Assembly: GCA_938036655.1 (NCBI GenBank)
Contig: CALHQS010000068.1
Location: forward strand, 1 to 16,131
Origin: an uncultured Candidatus Altimarinota bacterium
GTDB taxonomy: Bacteria; Patescibacteriota; Gracilibacteria; BD1-5; UBA2023
Length of the DNA: 16,131 nt
Direction: 5' to 3'
Position 1 is the stretch's first letter, and each line of letters starts with the position of its first letter. The notes below the pieces were generated by a model, which searched no databases, was not told the DNA's origin, and saw only the letters and a list, made by a program, of their open reading frames with translations. Positions 1 to 7,661 of this stretch are shown piece after piece. The position numbers and the translations under genes are program-made.

Positions 1-182
1 CCTGAACCAATAAATGTGCGATAATCAGGAACGGTTTTTCGTTGAATTTTTTTGATAATCGTTACACCACCATATGTAGAAACCAAAGATTCCAACTCCC
101 CCATTCGATGATCCAATTCTTCAGTGGTAGTCTGGGGTTGGGCAATATCAACAATAATAGTTTTAATTTTTTCCATTTGCAT
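1..182 (-). CDS. hflX: GTPase HflX, N-terminal part (runs off the window)
   Basis: HflX is a ribosome-associated GTPase that splits stalled or stressed ribosomes. Only the first 60 or so residues lie here. They match the start of the HflX N-terminal domain: a short beta strand (IKTIIVDIAQP), the segment TEELDHRMGELESLVSTYGG, and PDYRTFIGSG, which corresponds to the family's 'pdp.tyiGkGK' signature. The G domain lies beyond the window edge. Two in-frame ATGs are possible (182 and 176); I took the upstream one. No Shine-Dalgarno sequence precedes either, and no convincing promoter was found. A terminator for the upstream gene sits at 205-236, so hflX is probably a separate transcription unit. 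The family assignment is good; the full protein cannot be assessed. Confidence 0.85.
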   Translation of the reverse strand, partial: MQMEKIKTIIVDIAQPQTTTEELDHRMGELESLVSTYGGVTIIKKIQRKTVPDYRTFIGS

Positions 183-204
183 AATATAAATATTTCAATT
201 TTAT

Positions 205-236
205 AAAAAAGAAAAGTCTCAAAAAAAGAGCTTTTC
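205..236 (-). terminator. Intrinsic terminator after the trpS unit
   Basis: Read on the minus strand, GAAAAGCTC and GAGACTTTTC form a stem (one bulged base) around a T7 loop and are followed by six T residues (205-210). It lies between the end of the small gene at 297 and the start of hflX at 182. Confidence 0.6.
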
Positions 237-296
237 CCTTATTTAAAGTATGTATTTTTTCAAAAAATGATTTTTCCCACTTTTCATACTTTTATT

Positions 297-698
297 TTAT
301 TGATATTTTTGACGAATTTTCTCCACCTGAGAATGCAATACCTCAATTTGAGATTGAGCATTCATCACTCTTTTTGTATCACTAATTGCCTGCTGCAAGT
401 CATCATCCAAAATATATCCTCCCAATTTATCAATCTGCCCCTGTGCAACATATTCTTTAGCAAGATTATAAATTTTCAGAAAAAATTTCTTCGAAATTTC
501 TCGTTTTGTATCATGAATTTTTTCAAAATATACATATCCCCAAAGGGAAATTTCCCGAGTAAATACAAACACTTCATTGGTAGTTTTGAGTTCAATCTGA
601 ATCATTAAGGCCTTCTCATCAACCGTCCATTCCCCATGAGCCTGCATGAGAGCATTAAAATACTTATCTTCGGTCGTTTCCTTAAACCATCAAAACAT
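297..698 (-). CDS. Hypothetical protein, 133 aa, coupled to trpS
   Basis: I do not recognise this protein. It starts MFGWFKETTEDKYFNAL at an ATG on 698; an upstream TAA in the same frame (714-716) excludes any earlier start. The glycine at residue 3 is written TGA (690-692), so the standard code would begin it at an internal Met (647). The sequence is soluble-looking, with a central beta-rich part (ALMIQIELKTTNEVFVFT) and a mostly helical charged C-terminus. There is no signal peptide or obvious catalytic motif. The start follows the trpS stop by a single base (TAATATG), so the two are almost certainly co-transcribed and translationally coupled. A terminator follows at 205-236. Confidence 0.7.
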
Positions 699-699
699 A

Positions 700-1680
700 T
701 TAACGAATTCCTGTTAATTGATAAATTTTTTCCATCAAATCGTTTAATCGTGCATTCATAATTTTTGCTCCCGCCTCGAGTTTTTCTTCAACCAATTCAG
801 GATTTTTCAAAAGCTTTTCGCGCGCTTCTCGATATGGTTGAAAATATTCTAGCAAAATATCTAGAAGTTCTGTTTTTGCATGACCATAACCAAATCAAAT
901 ATTTTCTGAAAGATATTTTTCACGAATTTCTTCCAATTTTTCAGGCTTTGCAAAAACTTTGAGTAAAGCAAATATATTACAAGTTTCAGGATCTTTTTTC
1001 TCATCTACGCCGCGAGAATCTGTCACAATGGACATTACGCGTTTTTTGAGAGTTTTTTCATCATCAAAAATTCCAATGAAATTATCATAGCTTTTACTCA
1101 TTTTACGACCATCAATCCCCGGAAGCGTCGCTACTTCTTGGGGGACAATAGCTTCTGGTTCGATAAAAATATCTGTCTGATAGGTTTTATTGAAAGCACG
1201 AGCCATATCTCGAGTCATCTCCAAATGCTGGATTTGATCTTTCCCCACAGGCACCGCATCAATTCCGTAACCCAAAATATCAGCCGCCATCAAAATTGGA
1301 TAATTAAAAGTCCCCATATTGATATCAGCATTTTTTGCTTCAGCATCCTTAAAGCTATGCGCGCGCAACATCAATGAATATGGAGTTACATTCGCCAAAA
1401 TCCACATCAATTTTGTAATATTTTTAATATCAGATTGTCGGAAAATAATCGTTTCTGTATCAAGACCAAAAATTGAGAAATATTCAATCGCAAGTTCCAA
1501 TGATTGTTTTCGCATCACCTCTCCATCTTTAACACTCGTAAGCGCATGCAAATCTGCGATAAAAAGTGCAGAGTTGTGATTTTTTGCAATTTCTTTGAAT
1601 GGCAAAACTGCACCCATAAGGTTTCCCAAATGCATGCTCGCACCCGTCGGCTTCACGCCTGTGATAATTTCTTTCTTCAT
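700..1680 (-). CDS. trpS: Tryptophan--tRNA ligase
   Basis: Class I aminoacyl-tRNA synthetase charging tRNA-Trp with tryptophan in the cytoplasm; 326 aa, normal for bacterial TrpS. Visible motifs: the HIGH-type signature TGASMHLGN (residues 12-20), a Trp/AMP-site region with MAADILGYG and VPVGKDQIQHLE (about 131-154), and the KMSKS loop GRKMSKSYDN (191-200). The C-terminal helical part contains SENIGFGYGHAK, in which the first glycine is TGA (895-897). Standard-code translation would stop there and lose 65 residues. ATG at 1680 gives the usual start ahead of ITGVKPTG. A promoter lies at 1700-1727. The stop abuts the next gene (297-698). Confidence 0.97.
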
Positions 1681-1699
1681 AAAATGTTTTATTTGCCAA

Positions 1700-1727
1700 A
1701 TTATATAAAAAAAATGATTTTTTTCAA
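1700..1727 (-). promoter_or_regulatory. Promoter of trpS
   Basis: On the minus strand TTGAAA (1722-1727) and a perfect TATAAT (1700-1705) are separated by 16 bp. The -10 box lies 19 bases before the trpS ATG, so the leader should be only about 12 nt. Confidence 0.7.
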
Positions 1728-1742
1728 GAAAAGCCAGCCTTT

Positions 1743-2606
1743 TTATTTTTCGAAAAATTCCAAAATAGCATCACTTAGCATTTTTCCAAAAAATTGAATT
1801 TTTTCCGGATCAAAATTCAAGTGCGCGCAATTGACGGCATTTTTCTGGGAATCAATCGTCAAGGAGCCCTTTGTAATCTCCAAAAATGACGATGGAATAG
1901 TGCGAATAATTTCGGTACAAGGCAAATGTTCACAAAGCCGATACGCTGTATTTTCCTCAAGAATAATGTTATTTTGAGAAAATTTTTGTCGCAGAATGCC
2001 ATCAAAAGCCTGATTTGTTAAATATTCTCATTTTTCATTTTTTGTTAATATCGTACAATGTCGCGGACGACCGGAATAAATAGTATTCAGATGATGAGTA
2101 AACCAATCTTCGGAAACGGAAGGCGTTAACTGGGAATGCTCTATGCTATCAAAATTATTCATGCTGTGCAAATGAAACACAAAATCAGAAATTGATAAGA
2201 TCTCGGAAATCTCATTTTTTGTCTGCAAATAGATTTTTTCCCAATAATCGCGATTCAAAATCATCGGAATAGCATTTTCAATATTGCGATTCAAGTCACA
2301 AAATGCTCGCGGAATTTCTACAAATAATACCCCACAAGAAAAATCTGTATTTTTTTCAAGATAGTGGATTATTTGATGAGCAACGAATCGAACACCTGTA
2401 TCCGCTTCATGAACAAGAAAATCCTGCAAATTTTTTTCAGAAATACGATCAAGCGAAATATTCGCTGTTTTACGAACCTGAGATACAAATTCAAAGTCCT
2501 CACTAATATGAGGCAAGTATAGCAGAAAATCAAGCCTTGACTTCTCCAAATTTCCAAAACGAGAAAAAGTAATATGATTCATAGTAAGAATTATTTCTGA
2601 AATCAT
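1743..2606 (-). CDS. N-formylglutamate amidohydrolase-like protein
   Basis: A 287-aa protein, read through one TGA glycine (2028-2030). Several blocks recall the N-formylglutamate amidohydrolase (FGase/HutG-type) family, zinc peptidase-like enzymes that remove formyl groups: FLLYLPHISEDFE near the N-terminus (normally a substrate/metal-site His), HEADTGVRFVAHQI, the IPRAFCDLNRNIENA block matching the family's 'R..vDlNR' signature, and FHLHSMNNFD matching 'lHS'. The assignment rests on these motifs only; there is no his operon or hut context here and the real substrate could differ. The start is ATG 2606, with a second in-frame ATG at 2582. A terminator lies upstream (2632-2657) and the trpS promoter lies just beyond the stop. 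I found no clear promoter of its own. Confidence 0.6.
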
Positions 2607-2631
2607 ATCAATTTTTTGTTTTCTGGCAAAT

Positions 2632-2657
2632 AAAAATTCTCACCAAAAAGATGAGAA
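2632..2657 (-). terminator. Intrinsic terminator after the lysine-rich gene
   Basis: On the minus strand TTCTCA (2652-2657) and TGAGAA (2637-2642) pair around a 9-nt loop, followed directly by TTTTT (2632-2636). It lies seven bases past the stop codon of the gene ending at 2664. Confidence 0.7.
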
Positions 2658-2663
2658 GTTTTA

Positions 2664-3176
2664 TTATTCTGTAGCAGTCTTAGGTTTGGTAGCTCGTGGA
2701 CGCGCAGCCCGAGGTGTCCGTGCAACCGGAGTTTTTCGAGCTGTAGCAGTTTTTGCTGGAGTTTTTGTGGGCGCCTTTCTCGTTACCTTTGGAGCAGGAG
2801 CAGGCACATCCACTTCTTCTGTTTTCTTTGTCAAAGTAGAAGTTTTGGAATTTGCTTTTCGCGTACGAGTTGGCGTGATAATTGTAGTATCCTCCAAAAT
2901 CTTGATAGTATCTACCAATTTTTTCTGAGATTTTTTAGAATTTTTTGCTTGTTTTTTCGCTTCTTTCTCTTTCAGTTTTTGCTCTTTTTTGAGAGTTTTT
3001 TCTTGCTTTTTCTGCTCTTTTTTAAGCATTTTTGCTTGTTCTTTCTCTAATTTTTTCTGCGCTTTCAATGCTTTTTTCTGAGCTTTTTTTTCAAGTTTTT
3101 CTTGTTTTTTAAGTCTTTTTGTTTCTTCTTGAAGAAGTTGCTCTGGGGTAGGCTTATGAAGTTTCTTCTTTGACAT
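2664..3176 (-). CDS. Lysine/alanine-rich basic protein with a histone-H1-like tail
   Basis: A 170-aa low-complexity protein with two parts. Residues 1-87 are a continuous K/E/Q-rich charged helix (repeats such as KKEQKKQEKTLKKEQ), probably coiled coil or a single alpha helix. Residues 100-170 are a disordered basic tail rich in Lys, Arg, Pro, Ala and Thr (for example KTPAKTATARKTPVARTP), like eukaryotic histone H1 tails and bacterial H1-like or AlgP-type proteins. The protein has no Gly, Cys, Phe, Tyr or Trp at all. By analogy it may bind DNA or RNA, perhaps compacting the nucleoid; this is inference from composition only, and a surface or ribosome-associated role is also possible. It has its own promoter (3206-3233) and terminator (2632-2657), so it is monocistronic. 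Start is ATG 3176. Confidence 0.8.
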   Translation of the reverse strand: MSKKKLHKPTPEQLLQEETKRLKKQEKLEKKAQKKALKAQKKLEKEQAKMLKKEQKKQEKTLKKEQKLKEKEAKKQAKNSKKSQKKLVDTIKILEDTTIITPTRTRKANSKTSTLTKKTEEVDVPAPAPKVTRKAPTKTPAKTATARKTPVARTPRAARPRATKPKTATE

Positions 3177-3205
3177 AAATCCAATGAAAAGAAAATAATG
3201 CTCTC

Positions 3206-3233
3206 ATTGTATGCAAATTCAGGAATAAGTCAA
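3206..3233 (-). promoter_or_regulatory. Promoter of the lysine-rich gene
   Basis: Minus-strand TTGACT (3228-3233) and TACAAT (3206-3211) with a 16-bp spacer, 29 bases before the ATG at 3176. Confidence 0.65.
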
Positions 3234-3259
3234 ATATATACCCCATAAAGTATTTGACT
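3228..3259. repeat. 9-bp inverted repeat overlapping the -35 box
   Basis: AGTCAAATA (3228-3236) and TATTTGACT (3251-3259) are perfect inverted copies separated by 14 bp. The left arm contains the -35 hexamer of the lysine-rich gene promoter. It may be an operator; alternatively the right arm followed by TTTTTCTTTTTT could act as a plus-strand terminator, although no plus-strand gene precedes it. Confidence 0.5.
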
Positions 3260-3307
3260 TTTTCTTTTTTCTATTTTTGATACATTTATAAAAATGGGAT
3301 TTTTGAC

Positions 3308-3345
3308 AAAAAATAAAATCCTCACAATTGAGAATTTTATTTTTT
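3308..3345 (-). terminator. Long terminator hairpin at the end of topA
   Basis: AAAAAATAAAATCCTCA and TGAGAATTTTATTTTTT form a 17-bp stem with one mismatch and a 4-nt loop. The 5' side on the minus strand includes the topA stop codon (3337-3339), and the 3' arm itself supplies a T-rich tract. Confidence 0.75.
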
Positions 3346-5844
3346 GGATGATTTTTTTGAGTTACCAAAAGCATTTTTATCCTGTTCAAGAATAATATTT
3401 TTCACATCATCAAGTGTGAGGTTTTTAATAACTTCCAGATCAGTAATTTTTTCTCCATCACGACGAAGATAGAAATTTTTCTTGCCAAATTTAATGAATG
3501 GACCGTACCGACCATTTTCAACAGAAACTTTTTCATCTTCCCATTGATGAATATATCGATTTGCCTCTTTTTCGATTTTGGCGGCAATAAGTTTTTCAGC
3601 ATCTTCTGCAGAAATAGTTTCAGGATCGAAATTTTTTGGAATAGAAACATACAAATTTTTCCATTTCAAGTATGGACCAAATCGTCATTTCCCTTTTGTA
3701 TAAGGCTCACCGTTGTATTCGCCAACCGGAGCATCAGCGCGACGTTTTTCTTCAATCAACTCAATTGCCCGATCCAATTCTATTGTATGAGCATCTTCAC
3801 CACGCGGAATAGAAACATATTTTTCATCAAATTTGATATATGGACCGAATCGCCCCTGACTCACCACTACTTCTTTTTCTTCATAATTTCCAAGGTTTTT
3901 TGGAAACGAAAAAAGTCCAAGTGATTCTTCCAAAGAAATATCGTCAATCGACATTCCTGGAAGCAGATTTGCGTAGCGTGGTTTTTCATCTTCCGCAAGT
4001 TCTGATGGCGCACCAATCTGAATAACTGGACCAAATCGACTCATGCGTGTCAAAACAGTTCGTCCTGTCGCTGGTTCTGTTCCTAAGATTCGCTCGCCCG
4101 AAAATTTCCCTTCCGTTCCCATTGCTTCATTTACAGCTTCATGAAACGGATTATAAAAATCTCCAAGCATCTTTTGCCAACCCAATTTTCCATGTGCAAT
4201 TTCATCAAATTGCCCTTCAACCTCAGCCGTAAATGAATACTGCATCATTTGGGAAAATTCTTTTTCAAGATAATCCGTAACTACAAATGCAATATCGAGC
4301 GGCACGAGTTTTTTGGATTCGAGGACAACATATCCACGATCCTGAATAGTCTGAATGGTTGGCGCATATGTCGATGGACGACCAATCCCCTCACTTTCAA
4401 GTTTTTTCACGAGTGAAGCTTCTGTATAGCGCGGCGGCGGCAAAGAAAATTTTTGCTGACCGGAAAAATTTTCACTTTGAAGCATTGAGCCATCAGAAAT
4501 TTCTGGTAATTTTTTTGATTCACTTTCTTCGTTTTCGTCATCAGTCGCTTCGATATACAACTTCATGAAACCAGGAAATTTAATCACCTCGCCCTTTGCA
4601 ATCCAATTTTCATCAAAATTTTCTGGAGAAAAATGATACGTCGTTGTCTCAACATCAGCCTCTTTCATTTGACTCGCAACCGTTCGCTCCCAAATCAATT
4701 TATACAAACGTAATTCCATTCCATCAAGCCCAATGGAGTCTGGTGTTTTTTCGATATATGTCGGACGAATCGCCTCGTGCGCCTCCTGTGCGGAGGCTTG
4801 CTTAGTTTTGAAACGGCGACCATTTGGCATGGAATATTCAGTGCCGAATTCTTTTTCAATAAAGGTTCGTGCCGTGTTAATAGCAAGATCAGACAAATTT
4901 ACAGAATCGGTACGCATATATGTAATATGCCCATTCTGATATAATCGTTGAGCAATATCCATTGTGATTTTTACACCATAACCCAATTTTCTTGAAGCTT
5001 CTTGTTGAAGTGTAGAAGTCGTAAAAGGCGCGCCCGGAAGTCGTTTTGATGACTTTTTTTCTGTTTTTTCCAAAACAAAATTTTCTGAATGAGCAAGAGA
5101 AAAATGAAGATTTCCTTTTTTATCTTTTGTTGTCACAATTTCTTCAGGGATTCCATGTTTTTGACAAAAATCCTGAATATCCTGAAAATTCTTAAAAGCA
5201 ATTTTCTTACCATTTACTTTCGCAAGCTCAACAGAAAAAGGGATTTGATGAGCCAGATTTGCAACAATTTTCCAAGATTCTTCTGGCACAAAAGCACGGA
5301 TTTCTCGTTCACGTTCGACCAGAAGTTTTACAGCGACCGACTGTACTCGCCCAGCTGATAGACCTGGCTGAACCTTTTTCCACAAAACTGGCGACACCTC
5401 ATAACCCACGATTCTATCAAGAATTCGACGAGACTGCTGCGCATTTACCAAATCAATAAAAATTTTTCGCGGTGATTCAATAGCTTTTTCAATAGCTGCT
5501 TTAGTAATTTCATGAAAAACAATTCGATCAACCGATTGATCATCAAGACCAAGTGCCTGACACAAATGCCACCCAATTGCCTCCCCTTCTCGATCCTCAT
5601 CCGTCGCAATCCAAACTTTTTCAGCCGATTTGGCCAACTTTTTGAGTTCAGCAACGCGCTTTTTTTTGTCGGGAGAAATTTCATATTCTGGCAAAAATCC
5701 AGCCGCAATATCCACGCCCATATTTTTTTTCGGAAGGTCACGAATATGCCCAAATGAGGCCTCCACGCGATAATCCTTTCATAAAAATTTTTCGATAGTT
5801 TTCCCTTTTGCAGGCGACTCGACGATAACCAAATTTTTTGCCAT
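3337..5844 (-). CDS. topA: DNA topoisomerase I
   Basis: Type IA topoisomerase that relaxes negatively supercoiled DNA; 835 aa. It opens with the canonical MAKNLVIVESPAKGKT (Glu9 catalytic) and has the Toprim acidic triad in ATDEDREGEAIGWH (Asp82, Asp84, Glu86). The active-site tyrosine is in NGHITYMRTDS (Tyr309). The C-terminus carries four Toprim_C-type repeats (SRFGPVIQIG, GRFGPYIKF, GRFGPYLKW, GRYGPFIKF) and no Cys4 zinc fingers. Two glycines are written TGA: FLGKDY (5779-5781) and the invariant first Gly of the third repeat (3685-3687). Under the standard code it would look like a headless protein plus a detached C-terminal fragment. Start ATG 5844 restores the family N-terminus. Promoter at 5867-5894, terminator at 3308-3345. 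Confidence 0.98.
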
Positions 5845-5866
5845 ATCAAAAATTATTACGCCAAAT

Positions 5867-5894
5867 ACAGTAGCGAATAAATAAAAAAAGTCAA
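5867..5894 (-). promoter_or_regulatory. Promoter of topA
   Basis: Minus-strand TTGACT (5889-5894) and TACTGT (5867-5872) with a 16-bp spacer; the -10 box lies 22 bases from the topA ATG. Confidence 0.55.
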
Positions 5895-6153
5895 AGCAAT
5901 TTTAAAAAAAGTTCTCATGCAAACAAAAATTTTTTATTTTTCTTGCACAACAAAAAACCCAAAAATTAAAATACTATACAATATATTCTCATCAAAATTT
6001 GCTTGTACAAGCAGTGATTTAAAATTTTAAAACATATTAACAACCACGAAAATACATTTTAAAACAAAACATGGGCGACAAAAAAGTCATCCCTATTGAG
6101 ATTAAAGCTAAATCTCGTGCATTGTATTCAAAAAAACGAAAAAAGCAAATTTT
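5895..6153. other. Non-coding stretch between csoR-like gene and topA
   Basis: With the topA promoter this leaves about 310 bases without a supported gene. It holds a 14-bp perfect palindrome (6000-6013), a -10-like TATACAAT (5975-5982) without a matching -35 box, and a small stem-loop GAGATT/AATCTC (6098-6116). A plus-strand ATG at 6071 in an A-rich context opens a short basic frame that runs into the antisense of the csoR-like gene; I do not call it. I see no tRNA or recognisable RNA gene. Confidence 0.5.
6000..6013. repeat. Perfect 14-bp palindrome, operator-like
   Basis: TGCTTGTACAAGCA is fully self-complementary and sits alone in the gap between topA and the csoR-like gene. This symmetry is typical of a dimeric regulator's binding site; the regulator and target are unknown. 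Confidence 0.45.
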
Positions 6154-6423
6154 TTATCGAATTCCTTTCAAAATACCACGCAATTCTTCCATATCTTTCT
6201 CTTGAATATCAACCGCGCGTTTATCAATAATTTTTTCAAGTGCGCAGAAAAATTCTTCATACATCGTATGAGTCACGGCACTACGAATAGCGGAAAGTTG
6301 CTGTGAAATAGTCTGAATCGGAGATTCATCCTCCACCATCTGCACCACACCTCGAATCTGTCCTTCAATTCGACGAAGACGATTCACAACACGCTTTTTT
6401 TGTTCAAGGTCTTTAATTTTCAT
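6154..6423 (-). CDS. CsoR/DUF156-family transcriptional repressor without canonical metal ligands
   Basis: An 89-aa all-helical protein of the CsoR/RcnR/FrmR family (DUF156), DNA-binding tetramers released by metals, formaldehyde or persulfides. The family core is clear: RVVNRLRRIEGQIRGVVQMV (11-30) and ISQQLSAIRSAV (39-50). Aligned to Mycobacterium tuberculosis CsoR without gaps, the Cu(I) ligands Cys36, His61 and Cys65 are Ile36, Ala61 and Ile65. The only cysteine is Cys60, next to the usual His position. It is therefore unlikely to be a classical copper sensor; its inducer is unknown. Start ATG 6423. Its promoter overlaps an inverted repeat (6441-6456), consistent with autoregulation. It is divergent from the gene at 6541, which it might also control. 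Confidence 0.88.
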   Translation of the reverse strand: MKIKDLEQKKRVVNRLRRIEGQIRGVVQMVEDESPIQTISQQLSAIRSAVTHTMYEEFFCALEKIIDKRAVDIQEKDMEELRGILKGIR

Positions 6424-6440
6424 AAAAATCTATAAATTTG

Positions 6441-6479
6441 ATACTATCAAAAGTATAGTGATTTATTTTAAAAAAGCAA
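6441..6479 (-). promoter_or_regulatory. Promoter and putative operator of the csoR-like gene
   Basis: Minus-strand TTGCTT (6474-6479) and TATACT (6452-6457), 16-bp spacer. The inverted repeat ATACT-N6-AGTAT (6441-6456) covers most of the -10 box and the predicted start point; a second register, ACTAT-N7-ATAGT (6443-6459), overlaps it. Autorepression through this site is inferred from position. Confidence 0.5.
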
Positions 6480-6504
6480 TATTTTTCTCAAAAAAAATTG
6501 AAAT

Positions 6505-6532
6505 TTGAATTTTTTTAATTTTTCACTACAAT
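6505..6532 (+). promoter_or_regulatory. Promoter of the membrane-anchored protein gene
   Basis: TTGAAT (6505-6510) and TACAAT (6527-6532) with a 16-bp spacer. The -10 box ends only 8 bases before the ATG at 6541, so the transcript would be leaderless or nearly so. Confidence 0.6.
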
Positions 6533-6540
6533 ACATCTAT

Positions 6541-7632
6541 ATGTGAAAAATTTTTGAAAAAATCTGTGTTTTAGTGATTGTCGTCGCATTTTTAGGTGGT
6601 GCATTTTTTTACTATGAAAAATATAATTTTGTACAATTTCTGGAAATTAATCATCAAAAACGCCAAACCATCAATAATCTTCCCTCTAAAGAAATTATAA
6701 AAATTACAAGCATTGGCCACACTCATTCTTATGCGAATTTTTTATGGCTTTCGATGATTCAATATATTGGGGAAAATCTTACAAAAGCCAATTATACAGA
6801 CTTTTCGTTCAAGCTTATTGATAGTTTAACTGATATTTCTCCACAATTTACGACCGCATATGAATGGGCATTACTCCTGATGCCGATACCACAAAATAGT
6901 GATCCAACGTACACTGAAGAACAAAAAGAAAAATTATTTTTTCCGCTAGAAATTGCAAAAAAATGAATTCAACAAACTTGTGATTTACAAAAAATTCAAT
7001 ACATAGCACAGTATCCGATTAAAAATTTTGATGCATTGCTTCAGAAATCAGAATATAAAAATCCGTGCAAATCTGGGATGCTTGCGTATTATATTGCTTT
7101 TTATGGATGACAACTCATGGGATACAATAGTGTTGCGGAAGAGTTTTATAAAATTGCTTCCATGCACGATGATGTGCCAGAAGTAAGCAAAATTCTCGCA
7201 GTTCTTGCAAGCCAACCAAAAAATAACCCCAAAACAATTGCGCAAAATTTTGGATTTATGGCGCTTAGTGGTTATGACACAGAGCCATATAAATGCTTTG
7301 AGCTTACTAATATAGTGCTAGAAACATTACAACATTCTCAGATTTCAACCAAAAGTATCATACAAATCGAACAGCTCGAAAAAAATCTAATTCCTCCAGA
7401 GTGATCTGAATCAATTTGAAAACAAACTTGCCAGAGTATGCTTGAAAGAAGTGTTAAATATACATATTTAGCATTTTTTCAGGAACAATCTGAAAAATTT
7501 CCAGAGATTACGGATATTAACGAATTATTATCCAAAACTTGAATGAATCACATTCCAGCCACTCAATCACAAAAAAATATGTCGCTTCGTAAACGAGATA
7601 ATTATTGGGAATATTACGAAAAAGATGAATAA
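6541..7632 (+). CDS. Membrane-anchored protein of unknown function, UGA-rich
   Basis: A 363-aa protein that I do not recognise. Six of its glycines are TGA (6544, 6964, 7108, 7402, 7417, 7540), the first being codon 2, so the standard code shows only fragments. Residues about 8-25 (ICVLVIVVAFLGGAFFYY) form one membrane anchor with a short cytoplasmic start, leaving the rest probably outside the membrane. The remainder is mainly helical, with alternating helix-like stretches (HSYANFLWLSMIQYIGENL, ISPQFTTAYEWALLLMP, YNSVAEEFYKIASMH) that recall TPR or Sel1-like repeats, though I cannot prove this. The C-terminus is charged (SLRKRDNYWEYYEKDE). It is divergent from the csoR-like gene, and a bidirectional terminator (7631-7657) begins inside its stop codon. 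Confidence 0.85.
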
Positions 7633-7657
7633 AAAAACTCCAATTCGGAGTTTTTTT
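7631..7657. terminator. Bidirectional terminator between convergent genes
   Basis: AAAAAAACTCC (7631-7641) and GGAGTTTTTTT (7647-7657) form a perfect 11-bp stem with a 5-nt loop, providing a U-tract on either strand. It serves the plus gene ending at 7632 and the minus gene ending at 7662. Confidence 0.9.
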
Positions 7658-7661
7658 ATTT

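Noticed and set aside
2686..2928. Plus-strand Val/Ala-rich frame opposite the lysine-rich gene
   Set aside because: It is the antisense of the repetitive basic tail; low-complexity sequence commonly leaves the opposite strand open.
6071..6205. Small basic plus-strand frame starting MGDKKVIPIEIKAKSR
   Set aside because: It runs into the antisense of the csoR-like gene and, with UGA as glycine, stays open there by chance; no good promoter or family was recognised.
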